64,000 nucleotides of DNA from Homalodisca vitripennis. Its lineage: Eukaryota; Arthropoda; Insecta; Hemiptera; Cicadellidae. Each line of letters opens with the position of its first letter. Position 1 is the first letter of the stretch. The translations under genes were made by a program, and so were the position numbers. The stretch lies in contig NC_060207.1 of assembly GCF_021130785.1 (NCBI RefSeq), forward strand, positions 197,544,001 to 197,608,000, read 5' to 3'. The notes under the pieces were generated by a model. That model did no database searches. It worked only from the letters and a program-made list of their open reading frames with translations, and was not told the DNA's origin. Shown here piece after piece: positions 11,000 to 23,975 of this stretch.

Positions 11000-13320
11000 T
11001 ATGGAAACATGTGATGTAATAGGAAGAATAGTCTGTTTTTTATGTAAATAAATATGTGTATGTGGGATTGTTTAGTAAAACTAGCAATATGGGGTCAATG
11101 AACATGTACATAAAGATATTTGTGTACATAGACTTTTTAATTCTACTAGAGTTTGAAAATATCGATCATACTTTGATAGAGATACATAGTTTTTTAATAA
11201 GGGCTGTTAGTGTCATTATTATACTGAAATTGGGAATCGGGCTATATCGGGAAAGTACAGGGTCAATAAATAGAACTTTATGATAAAATGCAATGCCTGT
11301 ACAGGCAGAAAAGTATGTAAAAATAGCCAAAGTTATAACTGACAGTGGTAGAAAATTGAAATTTTAGTTCTTTCTCGTACCCTTTTAGTAAGAAAAAGTC
11401 GAAGGTCAGTAGTATAAACTTGGGCTTTTCTTTTATATGCTCAATTTAGGTTGCATTGTAAACCATTGGTTTTGAATCCAATTTTCTCAATATTCATTTT
11501 ATTTCTCAATGTTCTTTTAGGAGATTAGAATAAATATCGTCATGAATTTTCCCATAGTTATAATCTGTCATGAGGAATTCTTTATAAGATGCGTGCTTGC
11601 GAATAGTCCTATGACTACAGTTATCTCCTCTCAGAATGTGGGGTTTTTCGAATTTATAGGCCTTTGCTTCATAGTAGTAATGTGTTCACGCCATTACTTG
11701 GCATACATGTTAAATCATACGCCTTATGATAAAAGTTAGAAGATTATTTTCAACCGGTATTTAAAAAGAGATATTTCTTTGGGTAAACCTTGGTATCAAA
11801 TTATATATATTGGCCTAAGTCCTTTATTTTAAAAGACATGAATTAAAAAAAGTCTTATTTAAAACCTTTTAAAAATTAACACACATGGATTTTCACTGTA
11901 AATATATAACTATAAAGATTCAATATGTATACATTTCATAATTTAATTAGTGTTTTTCTGATGCTCATGAACTAATAGGAAGCATAATGTTACAATAAAT
12001 ATTATCATACAGTAATATAATGCGTAAAGTTAGAACCTAACCTCTAAAATTTATTGTGACGACCCAAAGTAAAATAATCAAATATAACAAAAATGTACTG
12101 TTTGTATATAGCACCTATATTTCTTACGTAAGCAATTTCAAATATAACGAATGAAAAACTAATCAATCCATTGCGAAACCAAAGCTAATACTATATTTTT
12201 CCTTATGAACATACCAACAGGCATTAAAAAAAAACATTATAATCACAGGGTTCAGATTTTAAAGTGTAATATTATTACGTTAAAAAACTATATACTCGGA
12301 TTTTGCTACTATTGATTCCAATTTTGGACCTGTTGTAGGTCCCAGTGAGGAACTATCACATTAGAAAAGTTCTTTATGTCAAGAAAAGGTTAGGATCATT
12401 CTAAAGACCATCACTGATTTCAAGTTTTCTTGCAAACGTCTTGTTCTCTATTTAAAGGTATTGTTGCCTATTGGACATATTTTTTATTGCTAATTGTTAA
12501 TTCAAAGCTGGATTTTAAAAAGCGAGATTTAAAGCGGCAATTTCGTAACTATCATTCATGAATGTAATAGGTGCTTCAATAAATAGAGAATAATACTATA
12601 GTTGGATGTTCACTTCCTGTATTATTTAAAATCAATTATAAGGAAATAGTACAGATATAGTCAAATAAATATCCTTTACTGGTTTTTAGTGTAACCATAA
12701 TAAATTTGTGTTTTTGTTAAATTCTATTACGTATAAATTCATACTAGAATTAGGATATAACCTATATAACGGAAAAACGTGTTAAAGTCTATGTTGTAGT
12801 TGTAATAGTTAGTATTTCCGATGTTATTTCTCAGTGTATTTCAAAAATAAATTATGTAACAAATATTTAATTTACTAATAATAAAATAAATGTACATTTA
12901 AAATTGAGTAAAAAAGTAACTTCAGCGTATACAATAAAACAAACTTGAACACTAGATAATGTGTCATGGGGGTTATTTACAAGGAATACCGCGAAAGAAA
13001 CTCACCAGATTTTAACGCACGGGTTATTTACTGAGAAAGTTTGACTTAAATGAAATGAAAGGCAAAGTATGATGTAAGAAAAGCGCCATACCTCAGCCAC
13101 TTACGAACCGCTCATTAGCTGCGTTGCCTCAGGATCCTTTATTTTACAAGAACTTAACTTTCTTTTATCTACGCTCAAACAACTTTTATACTGGGGCTCT
13201 TTGAGACTGATATCAAGTCATGAATTTTGTTTAAACTACTTACTGTAGCCCAAATTCAACGTTTTAACATAGTGAATTATGAATAAATATTTATCCATAT
13301 TACTTGAATTATGAATAAAA
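11000..13320. other. AT-rich non-coding stretch
   Basis: Only short open frames (11056-11283, 11542-11739 plus) with hydrophobic, AT-driven composition and no family resemblance. No RNA gene, tandem array or inverted repeat seen. Confidence 0.5.
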
Positions 13321-13590
13321 AATAAAACTCATAAATAGTAATTTAGTGTAAAAGTTTTTGATTGTGAAACTATAGCACAGATTTTTTCCAATAAGTAAAG
13401 CAACAAACTGGCAATGACTCCAAAAGTAATTGCTTTACTAAACATAATTTTAAATAAAAAATAAGAATATTTTATTGGTAAAACAAACAAATGTGAGATT
13501 GCTAAACAATTAAACAGTAAAAATGTACCACAGCGAGCTAAAACCAGAGGCAGGATAGAATCAGCATTGCAATTACCAGGCACTAACGTT

Positions 13591-13677
13591 CATCCTCACT
13601 TAATTATCACACAATGATATCACTAATTAGCGATAGTGAGCTGTGGGAGTGACACGCACTGAAATAGCACATTTATA
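13591..13677 (-). promoter_or_regulatory. candidate TATA promoter with initiator and short leader
   Basis: Reading the minus strand, a TATAAAT box (13671-13677) is followed by TCAGT and then by TCACTCC (13646-13652), whose A lies about 27 nt after the box start, near the spacing expected for a TATA/Inr promoter. About 55 nt further is ATGAAC followed by a donor-like GTTAGT (ATG at 13591-13593). Downstream on the same strand, an open frame ending at 13329 contains a hydrophobic leader-like stretch (KAITFGVIASLLLYLLEK). TATA plus a tiny first exon is common for arthropod cuticle and secreted protein genes, but I cannot join exons convincingly, so this is a hint only. Confidence 0.2.
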
Positions 13678-13699
13678 CTGCCATCACTTTCAATACCTA

Positions 13700-14690
13700 A
13701 AAATCTAATTTTACATGATTTTAAAATTCATCATAATTTGTGTTAACATATTATAACAATGTGATAGGTTTCATGCATTCGATTTACGGTAAACCTCACA
13801 ATATGAAATAATTATCTAATGTTTGACAGATTGTGTCTGTGGCCAGTTATTTCTATATGATATCTTGCACACCAATTAACGCATCCTCAATGATACTACT
13901 AATTCTTTGTTGAACCTAAGCATTGTGTTTTATAAACCAAAGGAAGTTTCAAGAGTAAAGATAATTTCCCTTTAACTACCTTTTATTGGTAAAATAATTT
14001 AACGAGTTATACAAAAAAATTTAAAGTTAACGTGCATGATTACATTATATTTTATTTATTTTCAATCCGATTTAACAGAAAAAAATTTAATTGAAACAGA
14101 GGTTCAGATTATTTTAAAACTTTTGAGGCATAAGGCATTAATATTTTATAATGTTTACAAAATTTTAAAAAAATTAATAAAGTGCATAGTGTAATTTATA
14201 ATTCGCGTTTGTGTGCAAGTCGAGAACTGAAGAACACTCAACAACATAATGGACAGGTAGGCGTAAAAGCCTCATTATATTTCAATATTAGACATTCTAA
14301 AACAGACTTTTAATTACCTTAAATAATTAACATGAGTCTATTATCAATAAACTCTTACTAAATGTGGATTACAGTATTGGAAATAGCTTAAACATTACTT
14401 TTTGCGCTACATTAGGCATTACTAAATTTTATGCGAGAAATAATTAATTAAAATATTCAGCAGAATACGCCTTTAGACGGATGTTTTATATGCAGCATCT
14501 GAATAACAATTACTACCATATGAAAACCAACATTTCCTATATATTACAACATTTTAAAATTTCATTTGTAAATAAGTCAACTAATAAGAAACGAATTGCG
14601 ATCATTGCAATTATTGTCATCAGGGGAAAATGAAGTCCTCTCGTAAATGTGATATCATTGATTCTTGGTTACCCCTTTTAATCCAAAAGG
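13700..14690. other. non-coding stretch
   Basis: AT-rich sequence with no supported gene, array or inverted repeat. Confidence 0.5.
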
Positions 14691-15000
14691 TATTTATTCT
14701 ACATATAAAATAGGTTTGGTGGTAGGATTCGTACAACGCAAATGTAAGAGTTCTGCTCCATTTTACTATCCACTTAGTGCAGCGTCTGAAATCTAACACA
14801 GTCAAAGACTTGAATCCTATAATAATAAGTTAGTATCCATCTGAAGAGTCTAAAAAGCGGAGAAGCTAAAAACGAAATTGTTGCATAATTTAGGCATGAG
14901 ACAACTATGCTAAAAAAGCGTAACCTAAATGAAGAGCTATTTTCATTGTCTCAAAAGGCCGTCAACTGAGTGCCCTGAGATTCTTTAGACACGATCAAAA
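14690..15000 (+). mobile_element. foldback-family copy C
   Basis: CTTAGTGCAGCGTCTGAAAT at 14773 is followed by a GACTTGAATCCT block and, at about 14935-14970, by TTTTCATTGTCTCAAAAGG, matching in order the element at 34528-35008 (where the last block reads TTTTCATTGTCCCATTAGG). The right arm is not preserved. Confidence 0.5.
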
Positions 15001-15584
15001 ATCAATTTTGAATTTGTTAAAGTACTGAGTAATTTGTTTTCAGATTAACTTACGTGTATTAAGATGAATCGAACATTTCATCATTATAAATTCTATAGTT
15101 TTTTAACATAAATATAACAACTAAAGTATAAAATGGTAACAATAGTTGTGGCTAGAAAGGTTTTACGTTTATACCATAACTACATTTGCTGCTGGTCCAG
15201 AAACAATCTTAAAAATATTGGTTGCGTTCTGAAAATTGTAATATTTATATAAATCTGCATTATTTATATCTGCGAAATAACATACAATTACAATTCAGAT
15301 CACGAGAAGTAGACATTTTGAAATATTAGGTTATCTCAGTCCAATACAGACTCTAGGAGGTTCTATCGATCTGTTCGCCCCAAATTATCAGTTGCGTTAT
15401 AATTATCAACATACATATACTTACTACAAAGGAAATGTGGTAACAGATACAAAACGAAGCCAACTATCTTTAATGAAGATTGTAATCTTCGCTTTGCGGC
15501 AACATAAATGATTTAGCCGTTATAAAATAATTGAATATTGATATCGCATTAGAGGGAATATAACATAATGTAACGAAAGACGTT

Positions 15585-15735
15585 AATCGAAGGCGAGAGG
15601 TTAGTCGGGGGTTGGATAAGGAACCCGAGGCTCGTAAGCTCCTCATTAGGCCAAGTGGCTTCTTAGCGTGGATACCACAAACAGTCTGTCTTGGCTTCAG
15701 GCACTGCCTTCATGGGCTTCTTCCAGCCATTTTTT
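15585..15735. other. GC-rich patch
   Basis: About 150 bp of G+C-rich sequence in AT-rich surroundings, with no open frame or RNA fold that I recognise. Likely a fragment of a dispersed element, by composition only. Confidence 0.25.
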
Positions 15736-16744
15736 ACAAAAAAAATTGCTATTTTCTTTATATTTAGAATATATTAATATTTAGAATAATATGGTAACTC
15801 GCAGTATACTTTCCAAAAATGACTTTACGAGATATGCAAGATCAGACATGCCTTAATATTTATAGAACATCAAATGACATGACTCAATAATTATTTACTG
15901 ATAACCATGAAATAAGATACATTTTACAACTTGATTTATTCATTATGTAGTCCTTATAATAAACCAATTAAATCCAACCCCTACATTTGTAAATCTTGAT
16001 GGTAACATTTTCCTCTTCCAGCATTGTACATAGAATAGGAGACGTATTGAGTTTCCTGGAACCATCAAATTTATCTTCCATGAAAATCGCTGTTTGCAAC
16101 TGAATGGACGTATTGCTTTTTCCAAGCAAAGCCATACGACGTTATGAAATAACCGAGCAGTATAGAGATTACCATGTTTTCATTATTTACTTGTAAAGAC
16201 TTGTGTATCATATGAGCTATTCCTGTTCGATTTTCAATTACTATTTCACACTAACATATTTTGCAGTTTGCTAATTTTCAATATTGAAATTGCGGTACTG
16301 AACTTCATTTTTGTTTGATTATTGAATCTTGAGCACTTGACAGAAGAGAACGGTAAAAAAAGTGACGACACTAACAACATCTAAAATACTCTATAAGAAT
16401 AGCAATTTCACTATATGCTTTAAAACAATGCAAATTAAAAACTGGCATCAGGAAAAAACTGCATTTGACAAAAACACAACTATTTGAATTGATTTACATT
16501 TTACAATGTAAAATTGAAGACTATATAAAATCTATTTACGTTTTAAATTAAAACATTATGTTTATTAAATACTGGCAAGTCAGTTTTTCATTGTTACAGT
16601 AAGTGACGAAAACGCAAGAAAATTATTTTGAAAAAGCTACGTAAGTGTTTTAGAGTGAATATTTTATTTTGACGTTATATGTTATGTAATGTATTTTTAT
16701 TGAGCAAAATTGTAGGTGTTGCATTGGCAGGGAATATCTACGTG

Positions 16745-16850
16745 AGCGACGGCTTGTTAAAGAGACTCTTGACAGACCAGAGGTTGAAGCCTTTGTCAGA
16801 TGAGATCATTAGCTAGTTCTCTCCAGTATCTGTCAGCTCTTTGGCTTCCT
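16745..16850 (-). repeat. dispersed repeat, inverted partner of 29600-29705
   Basis: The minus strand here aligns by eye with the plus strand at 29600-29705 through AAAGAGCTGACAGATACTGG, GCTAATGATCTCATCTGACA, AAGGCTTCAACCTCTG and TCTTTAACA, with scattered substitutions and small gaps. Both copies share one reading frame (ANDxIxQRxxPL) that is open at 29.6 kb but has stops here. An open frame of 45 codons on the opposite strand (16679-16816) initially looked like an exon, but the repeat match makes a mobile-element or pseudogene fragment more likely. Confidence 0.5.
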
Positions 16851-17639
16851 AGAGTAAATGCTCACCTTGATGTGTTATTTAAAATGTATATAGTATTCAC
16901 CTGTATAATTACCTATTTCCCCTTATTAAATACGTTTTAGTTTTAAATGCTTACTCAAAGTAACGTTTGAGGACATCTACTGTTTAAAAATTAAATTTTT
17001 CACAGATATTTGTTTGAGCAGTACGTTTACTAGATGAAATGTTCAATTAAATAAAAAAAAATACTTGATATATTATGTGAGTATTTAAATGACACTTAGT
17101 TGCACAAACACAATTAATGGTAATTACAAAGTGTATACATTTACCGAAACCTATTTCTCCCTTTTAAAATGTTGTAACGGTAGTATAATATAACATACTT
17201 CATTAGTTACATTTAAAGGATAAATTACGTAACTTTTTAAAAATACTCTTCTAGTAGCTTATCCTTTTCAATGGTATATTTTAGTTTTTAATTCAAGAAA
17301 ATTTTTCCTAAGATTTAATTTGCCTCGGAGACATGTACTTGTACAGCTCTTAGTTAAAATGCCCAGGTTAAATTCAAAACTACAAAAAATGTATTATATC
17401 TTACGAAACTTGCCTAGAGCATATTAGGAATACGTTTAATTTTACTCTCGTGTGTTATCAGCACTGATTATATATGCATCAACTGTTTTGGAATATATTT
17501 TGGTGTCTGTTTGGTGAAAAAACATAAACTTTACTGTAAATTTAGCTTATTGAGATATTTTACTTCAGCATAGGTAAATGCAGTATCTACCATTCAAAGC
17601 TGCGTCCGTGTTCACAAGACGCGCTTCTAATATTTCAGT

Positions 17640-17735
17640 AATTAGTTTTGCCCTCAAGGGGCGCTACCCCCTAGGGTGCTAAGAGAGGGGAGGACACCCA
17701 GGGGTCTGGCCGTGACACACCTCACCCGCACAATC
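17640..17735. other. GC-rich patch
   Basis: A short G+C-rich block including GGGGCGCTACCCCCTAGGG, then CCGTGACACACCTCACCC, in AT-rich DNA. No recognisable gene. The preceding and following kilobases hold nothing supportable. Confidence 0.25.
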
Positions 17736-18236
17736 TATCTCTCGCTCTATCACAATTCTCACTAATTGTTTTGGCACTATTATTGTGACTATTGAAATGT
17801 TATTACATTTTATATACATATAAGTATATATTGTACTTGTAGCAATGGTTAATTTGATAAAGACAAATAACACTCTGCAGGGACGCGGAATATTATGAGA
17901 GGTACGAGTTATTCACCTGGCAGAGTAAGGAATAACTCGATGCTTAAATGTCATTAAAATTACTCACAGTAGTGTGTTAGGGATTTATAGAATTATGTAC
18001 AAAAAGGATATATCCTAATAATATTATATAAATGAAAGTGCCGTTGTTTTTGTGTTTTTTTGAACGCGTAAACTATCCAACCAAATGTACTGAAATTTTA
18101 TGAGGACTTTCTTGCGGTTGCGGTTCCTAGGATGAATATAAGCATATCTTTATTCGATAGTCCCTCCAGGTGTATGTAATATTAATTGAATGAGGCTGTC
18201 AAATTTAATCAAATGTTATGTATAAACGTTGCTTAT

Positions 18237-18241
<5 letters not shown>

Positions 18242-18289
<48 letters not shown>
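18242..18289. repeat. TA microsatellite
   Basis: An uninterrupted TA tract of about 48 bp. The overlapping open frame (YIYIYI) is an artefact of the dinucleotide. Confidence 0.95.
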
Positions 18290-18293
<4 letters not shown>

Positions 18294-18660
18294 ATATACA
18301 TACATATACTTTTGTGATGTGTCTGACGAACATAGCCTTGCTATCGAAAGGTATCACAAAAATCAAAGTTTTAAATATTGGTTTATGGGTTTAAATGTAA
18401 ATAAATTAACAAGGAGCCAATACAAGCTCCATATTCAACATTTAACTAATGATTATTTGAAGAGAAAAGTTACTTTGTTCTTTTGGTCCTTGAATTTTTA
18501 AATTTAATTAATAATTATATAATAATAAATAGATTAATAATGAGAGCTTTTTAGTTCACAATTGTCCTATATTAAACTTTTATCAGCTTTATTTCACATG
18601 ATGAAAGCTCAGTAACATATTTCTACAAAGCTATTTTAGTTTCTTAATGTATCTTAATAC

Positions 18661-19435
18661 TAGCGGACCCGGCGCGCTTCGCTGCGCATTTCAATAAGTT
18701 TCCCGCGGCTTCGCACGCAATTTCCCGTTGAAAACAGTACACTATATTCACTTATTCATTTTCTATCACATTCTAAACATTGCTGAGATAATTGATAGTC
18801 GTTCCTTCGTGAGCTTCTTGGGCGCATTATGAAGGTATGTACCACATTCCTGATACTTCTGTCAAAAAAAAACAACTAAGGTTGATTTTATAACATTCTT
18901 TATATTTGTAGCCAACGTAAGATAGTAATTATGATATCTGCATTGCTCTTCTGATCAAGCATGAGCATGGTTTATATTAAATAAATATTGCAGTTAAAGG
19001 GGAATTTTTACGTCAAATTTGAATTGTATTATCTGGATAGTAAAGTCTATGTTTAACAGTGATTGCAGAAACAGTTTTAAACAAAATTTGTCGTTTCTCT
19101 TAAGCTTACTCTATGCTTTAAAACTATAAGTGTAGTAATTAAATTATATATAAATATATTTTTTGTCGCATTATATATGTTTACAAAGAACAGCTGATTA
19201 AAAATTTGAAAAGACTCTTTCACTTAATAACATATGTTTGCTGCAATGCATTTCTTACGGGTATTTCTGTAACCAGTGGGGCGGAATCCTGAATCGGGAA
19301 AGGGATAAAAAGTATCCTATAACCTTCTACAGATCAAGACGAACAAATTTAAAAAAAAATTAGGCGAATCCGTCCAGCCGTTTGTGAGTGATGCTGTTAC
19401 ACACGAACAGTTTCATTTTTATATAATAGATTAAA
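18661..19435 (+). mobile_element. dispersed-element-like segment, class uncertain
   Basis: It opens with TAGCGGACCCGGCGCGCTTC and a second GC-rich CCGCGGCTTCGCACGC block, and closes with ATCCGTCCAGCCGTTTGTGA, then CACACGAACAGTTTC and TATATAATAGATTA. From general knowledge, this head-and-tail arrangement recurs in many arthropod genomes as an abundant dispersed repeat. The interior has no long open frame. I cannot assign it to a superfamily without a repeat-library search. Confidence 0.4.
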
Positions 19436-20160
19436 AAGGAGTTTTCAACATGTAGAATATAATAAATATCTACAGTACTTAATAGCCAAAAGCATTTTTC
19501 GTTTCACATACTTGAAATTATAAATATAAAACTTAATTTTAGTATTATTATACAGTTTAGTAAACGCAAATATTGCAGTGGGCTATACAGATGGAATGTT
19601 GTAGCAGAATCGTAAACCACCACAGGTCTCACCACATGATATAATCCATATTTGAAATGCTCAGCGGTAGAATACAATCAATAGAAATCATTGATGTTAC
19701 TTAATAATGGTAAAATATGTTATGACTGTGTTTTGAGGTGATTTTCTCACGAATTTTTTTGCTATTATTATTTAAAATAGTTAAAAAAAAACCTAATAAA
19801 TTGATAATATTTTTTATATACAAAATACCTTTATTCAAATCTAAAACAAATTAAATTACGATTTTATTTATAAAATATACCTAATAAGATAACTTTTGTT
19901 AAAAATTAGAAGTTGGTCCTATACCATAATATTTAGAACTTTAGCATATAATGGACGTTAGATTAGTATTAAATAGTTCTATATGAACCTCAACATATAA
20001 ATCATATAATGGTTAATAACATTATTCTCCGTGTTTCAAATACCTTATTTGGTTTAGTTTTATTTTATTCTGGTTCGAGTATGTTGCAAATACTCCATGT
20101 TATGTAAGAGTTTCAACATTGCAAATCAGAAAGACGTATATATTTATTAGCAAATACTAA
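19436..20160. other. AT-rich non-coding stretch
   Basis: Nothing beyond AT-rich sequence and short homopolymers was seen. Confidence 0.5.
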
Positions 20161-20170
20161 ATATATATAT

Positions 20171-20303
<133 letters not shown>

Positions 20304-20961
20304 ATCAGAGTATTTATTAGGAGAGATAAGTATCAACTCCTACAACTACCTTTTCAAAGTCTGTGGAGTGCATGACTTATACTTCCTGCTTCATTGATTT
20401 TTATTACTTATTAATTGAAAAATTAAACAATCTAATACTAAAGTTTTATGTTTGTAAGGTGTTTTCAAGGAACACTATACATTCCAATTTCAACGACTGT
20501 TAAGCAACTTCCATGTTCTCCATTGCATTGTTTGAACTGAACTGGGCGGTTGGTTAACAAACTCGTGAGATTTCCACCATTTGTATCCAGTCATTGTTTT
20601 CTTTCTATGAGCATTAATCAGAATCTACGTGTTTCAATTCAAATAAGCTTTAAAACATTTCTAATAATGCACCAGGAAGTTAAAATGTCTAAATAATCTG
20701 TTTCAATCTAGAAAAAAATAATTGACCTTTTTTCCAAATTACAGTAACAATATGTCACAGTTTACAACGCTTACCTATTACTAATACGCTGTGAAAAATA
20801 TATACTTACTCATCGTCCATAAACCAAGATTTGAGTTTCATTTTGGTATTTTCCTTATTTTTAGCGTTACATTACCTGTAACAAAGAAAGAACAAACATA
20901 AATATATATGAACGTAAAGTTTAAAACTGTATAACCCAGTGTACTTCGACATATAATAATA

Positions 20962-20981
20962 ATATATATATATATATATAT
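20962..20981. repeat. short TA microsatellite
   Basis: About 20 bp of TA repeats. Confidence 0.9.
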
Positions 20982-21138
20982 TATTTAAAGAGACGACGGA
21001 CTTTTCAAAATAAGCGGAACCCAAATATAGTACAAGATTTCAGTTATAACATAAATGTTTTGCTACAGTTTTTTTTCACATATCTACAAATTTCGAATTT
21101 AATTAAACTCTTGTCTGTTTCATATCATTATACGACAT

Positions 21139-21153
21139 TATATATTATATAAT

Positions 21154-21189
<36 letters not shown>

Positions 21190-21212
21190 CATGTCGTATA
21201 TATATATATATC

Positions 21213-21276
<64 letters not shown>
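21139..21276. repeat. compound TA microsatellite
   Basis: Two TA tracts separated by TA-rich interruptions that include GTATATATATATAC and ACATGTCGTATA. It is self-complementary and able to form a cruciform. Confidence 0.95.
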
Positions 21277-21281
<5 letters not shown>

Positions 21282-21429
21282 TCGTCTGAGTGATTCTGCA
21301 CCATCAGGGATATGTTTTTTCTATGGCTACGATAGCGTGTTTTCCTTAGCATGTAGTATTGATTCCTTACATTTTTTTAAGATTTTCGAGTATATACCGG
21401 ATATTTTTATACGTAAGAGAGAAGATAAA

Positions 21430-22726
21430 TTTTAGATCTCTAAATATTGTGCGCAACATTTTTTATAATGTAACGATGGAAAATATTCCAGCTTCTGTTA
21501 TCGTTTTGTATTCTTCTTAATCATTTATAGTACGTTATATCAGCAGGTATGTAAACTACACTTGAACAATGTGATTAAAGTAAAAAGTAATCTGTACACT
21601 TTATCTAAATTCAATCGTCATTGCTTAAGTTTCACCGCTTTTCAGTGTTACTAAAATAGAACGTAATATTTTAACCCTTCTAACGAGATGTGAAGGAGTT
21701 TATCTCTTTAGAGGACTGTTACAAAATTAATGTCCAACTTCTAATGAGGACAACAGTCTGCCTTCCTGGTATCCCGTAAATTATCCGTCCTTAATAATGA
21801 ATGAACTTTAAAAAGGGATAACTGAGTTGCGTCATATAAACTTCATAACACACGTATAACTCTAAAGTAGTTAATAATAGAGTAAATTTAATGGTGGAGA
21901 ACCCATATCATTACTGCATGCAGATAAATGGCATGCAGATAATTACTCTACTTTAGTGTTTGTCAATAACAATTTTTACAATAGGATAACTTGTTTTTGC
22001 ACTTTATCATTCGTATTAGCACACTGTATAATGGGATTTTCGCTCAGTAAAAGCGGGATAAAAGGTTTAGTTACCGTCACCGAGCTCCATGTCCCTGAAA
22101 GGGCTCTCTTATATGATCATGTTCAACTGTTCACCTTAATTTTCAAAGGTAAGGAAGTATTAAATAGTATAAGGGTTATCCATATCCCAGATATTCAATT
22201 GCTATTGGACTCAATTTTAGCCGTATTGCCATGGAATTCTGATCTCCTGATACCATCATTCATATCAACCTCCAATACATCCTTTCACTTTCCTGAGCAA
22301 ACACTGTTAATGGAGAATACCTCTTAGCGAAAATATCACGTGGTTCTTTAACTTTACTATTGTGTCTTATACATTCATTGAGAGAGCCAATGCGGTCTAA
22401 AACGTTAGTCATTGGATTTCAGTCTTCAGACGATCAGAATCTGGAAGTTCAGAATCTTTTATCGTAGCACATACTAGCAACGTATAATCGACCATTTGCC
22501 GTGTAGAATCTCCATTTATTCTGTCAGATTGTACAGGCTAGTGACCTATATAATATCACAAAAATATGGCTTAAAAGGGGATATAGACCTATATTTTAAG
22601 AAACAAACAATATCAATAACAATAATGATAACACTACAGAAAAAAATTTAATAAATCTATAATAAAATATTACTCAAGACTATTATTAAGTACTTCAAGA
22701 TAGCTCGGTCATATAAACCAAGTGAA
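21430..22726. other. no supported gene; one unassigned open frame
   Basis: The plus frame 21956-22327 (123 codons) is the longest non-repetitive one in this part. It has a hydrophobic start and a mixed composition but no motif I recognise, no clear promoter or splice context and no coding-like G+C rise. A short repeat (GCATGCAGATAA twice, about 21917-21943) lies just upstream. I leave it as an unknown, probably chance. Confidence 0.3.
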
Positions 22727-22784
22727 CTATGCAGTGCTTGATTTTGTTCCACAATAATGTTGAAGAGGACAATAATTAGAACCC

Positions 22785-23350
22785 TGCAGCACAGACGATG
22801 TTTGACAACACACCACAATCATTACAGGACACACCGCAGCAATCAACCTGATGGCTGTTGTTGTCGCTGTTAATGAACTCTTCCAGCTTGCAACGCCATG
22901 GTACTCTACAGTATTGACGATGTTTAACAACACACTACAATCATTACAGGACACACCGCAGCAATCAACCTGATGGCTGTTCTCGCTGTTAATGAACTCC
23001 TCCAGAGCAACGCATGGTACTCTACAGCATTGATGATGTTTGAGAACACTCAAAAACCATTACAGGACACAGCGTAGTTTAGCGTAATTAACCTGGCTGT
23101 TGTCGCTCTTAATAAAATTGTCCACCTTGCAGTTCTTGCAGTAACTAGCAGCACAGGTGATGTTGAGAACACACCACAGCAATCAACTTAATTGCTATTG
23201 TTAATGAGCCCTTTGCAGCTTGCAGTGCAGGGTACTCTGCAGGACAGACGTTGTTTGAAAACACACCACAATCATTACAGGACGTATTGCAGTAATCAAC
23301 GTAATGGCTGTTGTTGTTAATGAGCTCTTCTAGCCTGCAGTGCAAGGTAT
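22785..23350 (-). repeat. imperfect tandem array, units of about 115-122 bp
   Basis: The landmark ATTACAGGAC recurs at 22821, 22943, 23059 and 23274. A degraded unit around 23160-23200 lacks it. Each unit also carries AATCAACCTGATGGCTGTTG-like and GTACTCTGCAG-like blocks. Copies have diverged and vary in length, indicating an old array. Open minus-strand frames here (22727-23053, 23145-23345) are by-products of the repeat. Confidence 0.75.
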
Positions 23351-23975
23351 TTATGCTGTAACCCGTTTGACTGTTAAACTAAAACTAAATTATCATTTCA
23401 ATTCAATACTCTTATAGATCCATATTTTGAATAAAATATTATCTATTATATTTATTAATATTATATCATATTATGTTACGTAGTCTAGATGTCACGTAAA
23501 CATTTTGGGGGTTACCTGGGCACAATTCCAACATTATGACATTTTGGGTGTTATTTAAGTAGGTATAACGACGTTGTATTTGAGTTTTATACCTATATCC
23601 ATTTGTAAAAAACTGAGGGAGTGAAACAAATAGTGGTTTATTTAACTTTTTCAGTCTGTTGCCTATATCACAATACTTAAGCATACTATGAGAAACTTTA
23701 TTTTCAAAATCGTTAGGGAGCATAAGATAAACTTAAAAAATCACTAGAAATACTTGTTTATTGGTCTAGTAGGGTTCAGCCCTCTAAAATTAGGTAAAAT
23801 GAATCAAATTGTAAAACTTTATATCTTAGGCTCCCAAAAAAATAATACTTTAAAAATATCTGTATATGTTAAGTATATTTCTTACATTATAACATCCACC
23901 TCTATCCCCTTAACCCTTCTCCACTACTACTTAGGGAGATATGTACATAATGAAATACATTCTTTAGATAAAAAA

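Noticed and set aside
16679..16816. 45-codon frame after an acceptor-like site, considered as a terminal exon
   Set aside because: The same DNA on the other strand matches a repeat at 29.6 kb, so a repeat fragment is more likely.
18229..18501. Tyr-Ile repeat frames (also 21175-21435, 29779-29991, 59710-59904)
   Set aside because: They are translations of TA microsatellites extended by chance into flanks.
21956..22327. 123-codon open frame
   Set aside because: No recognisable domain, coding-like composition or gene structure. Retained only as an unknown in the region note.
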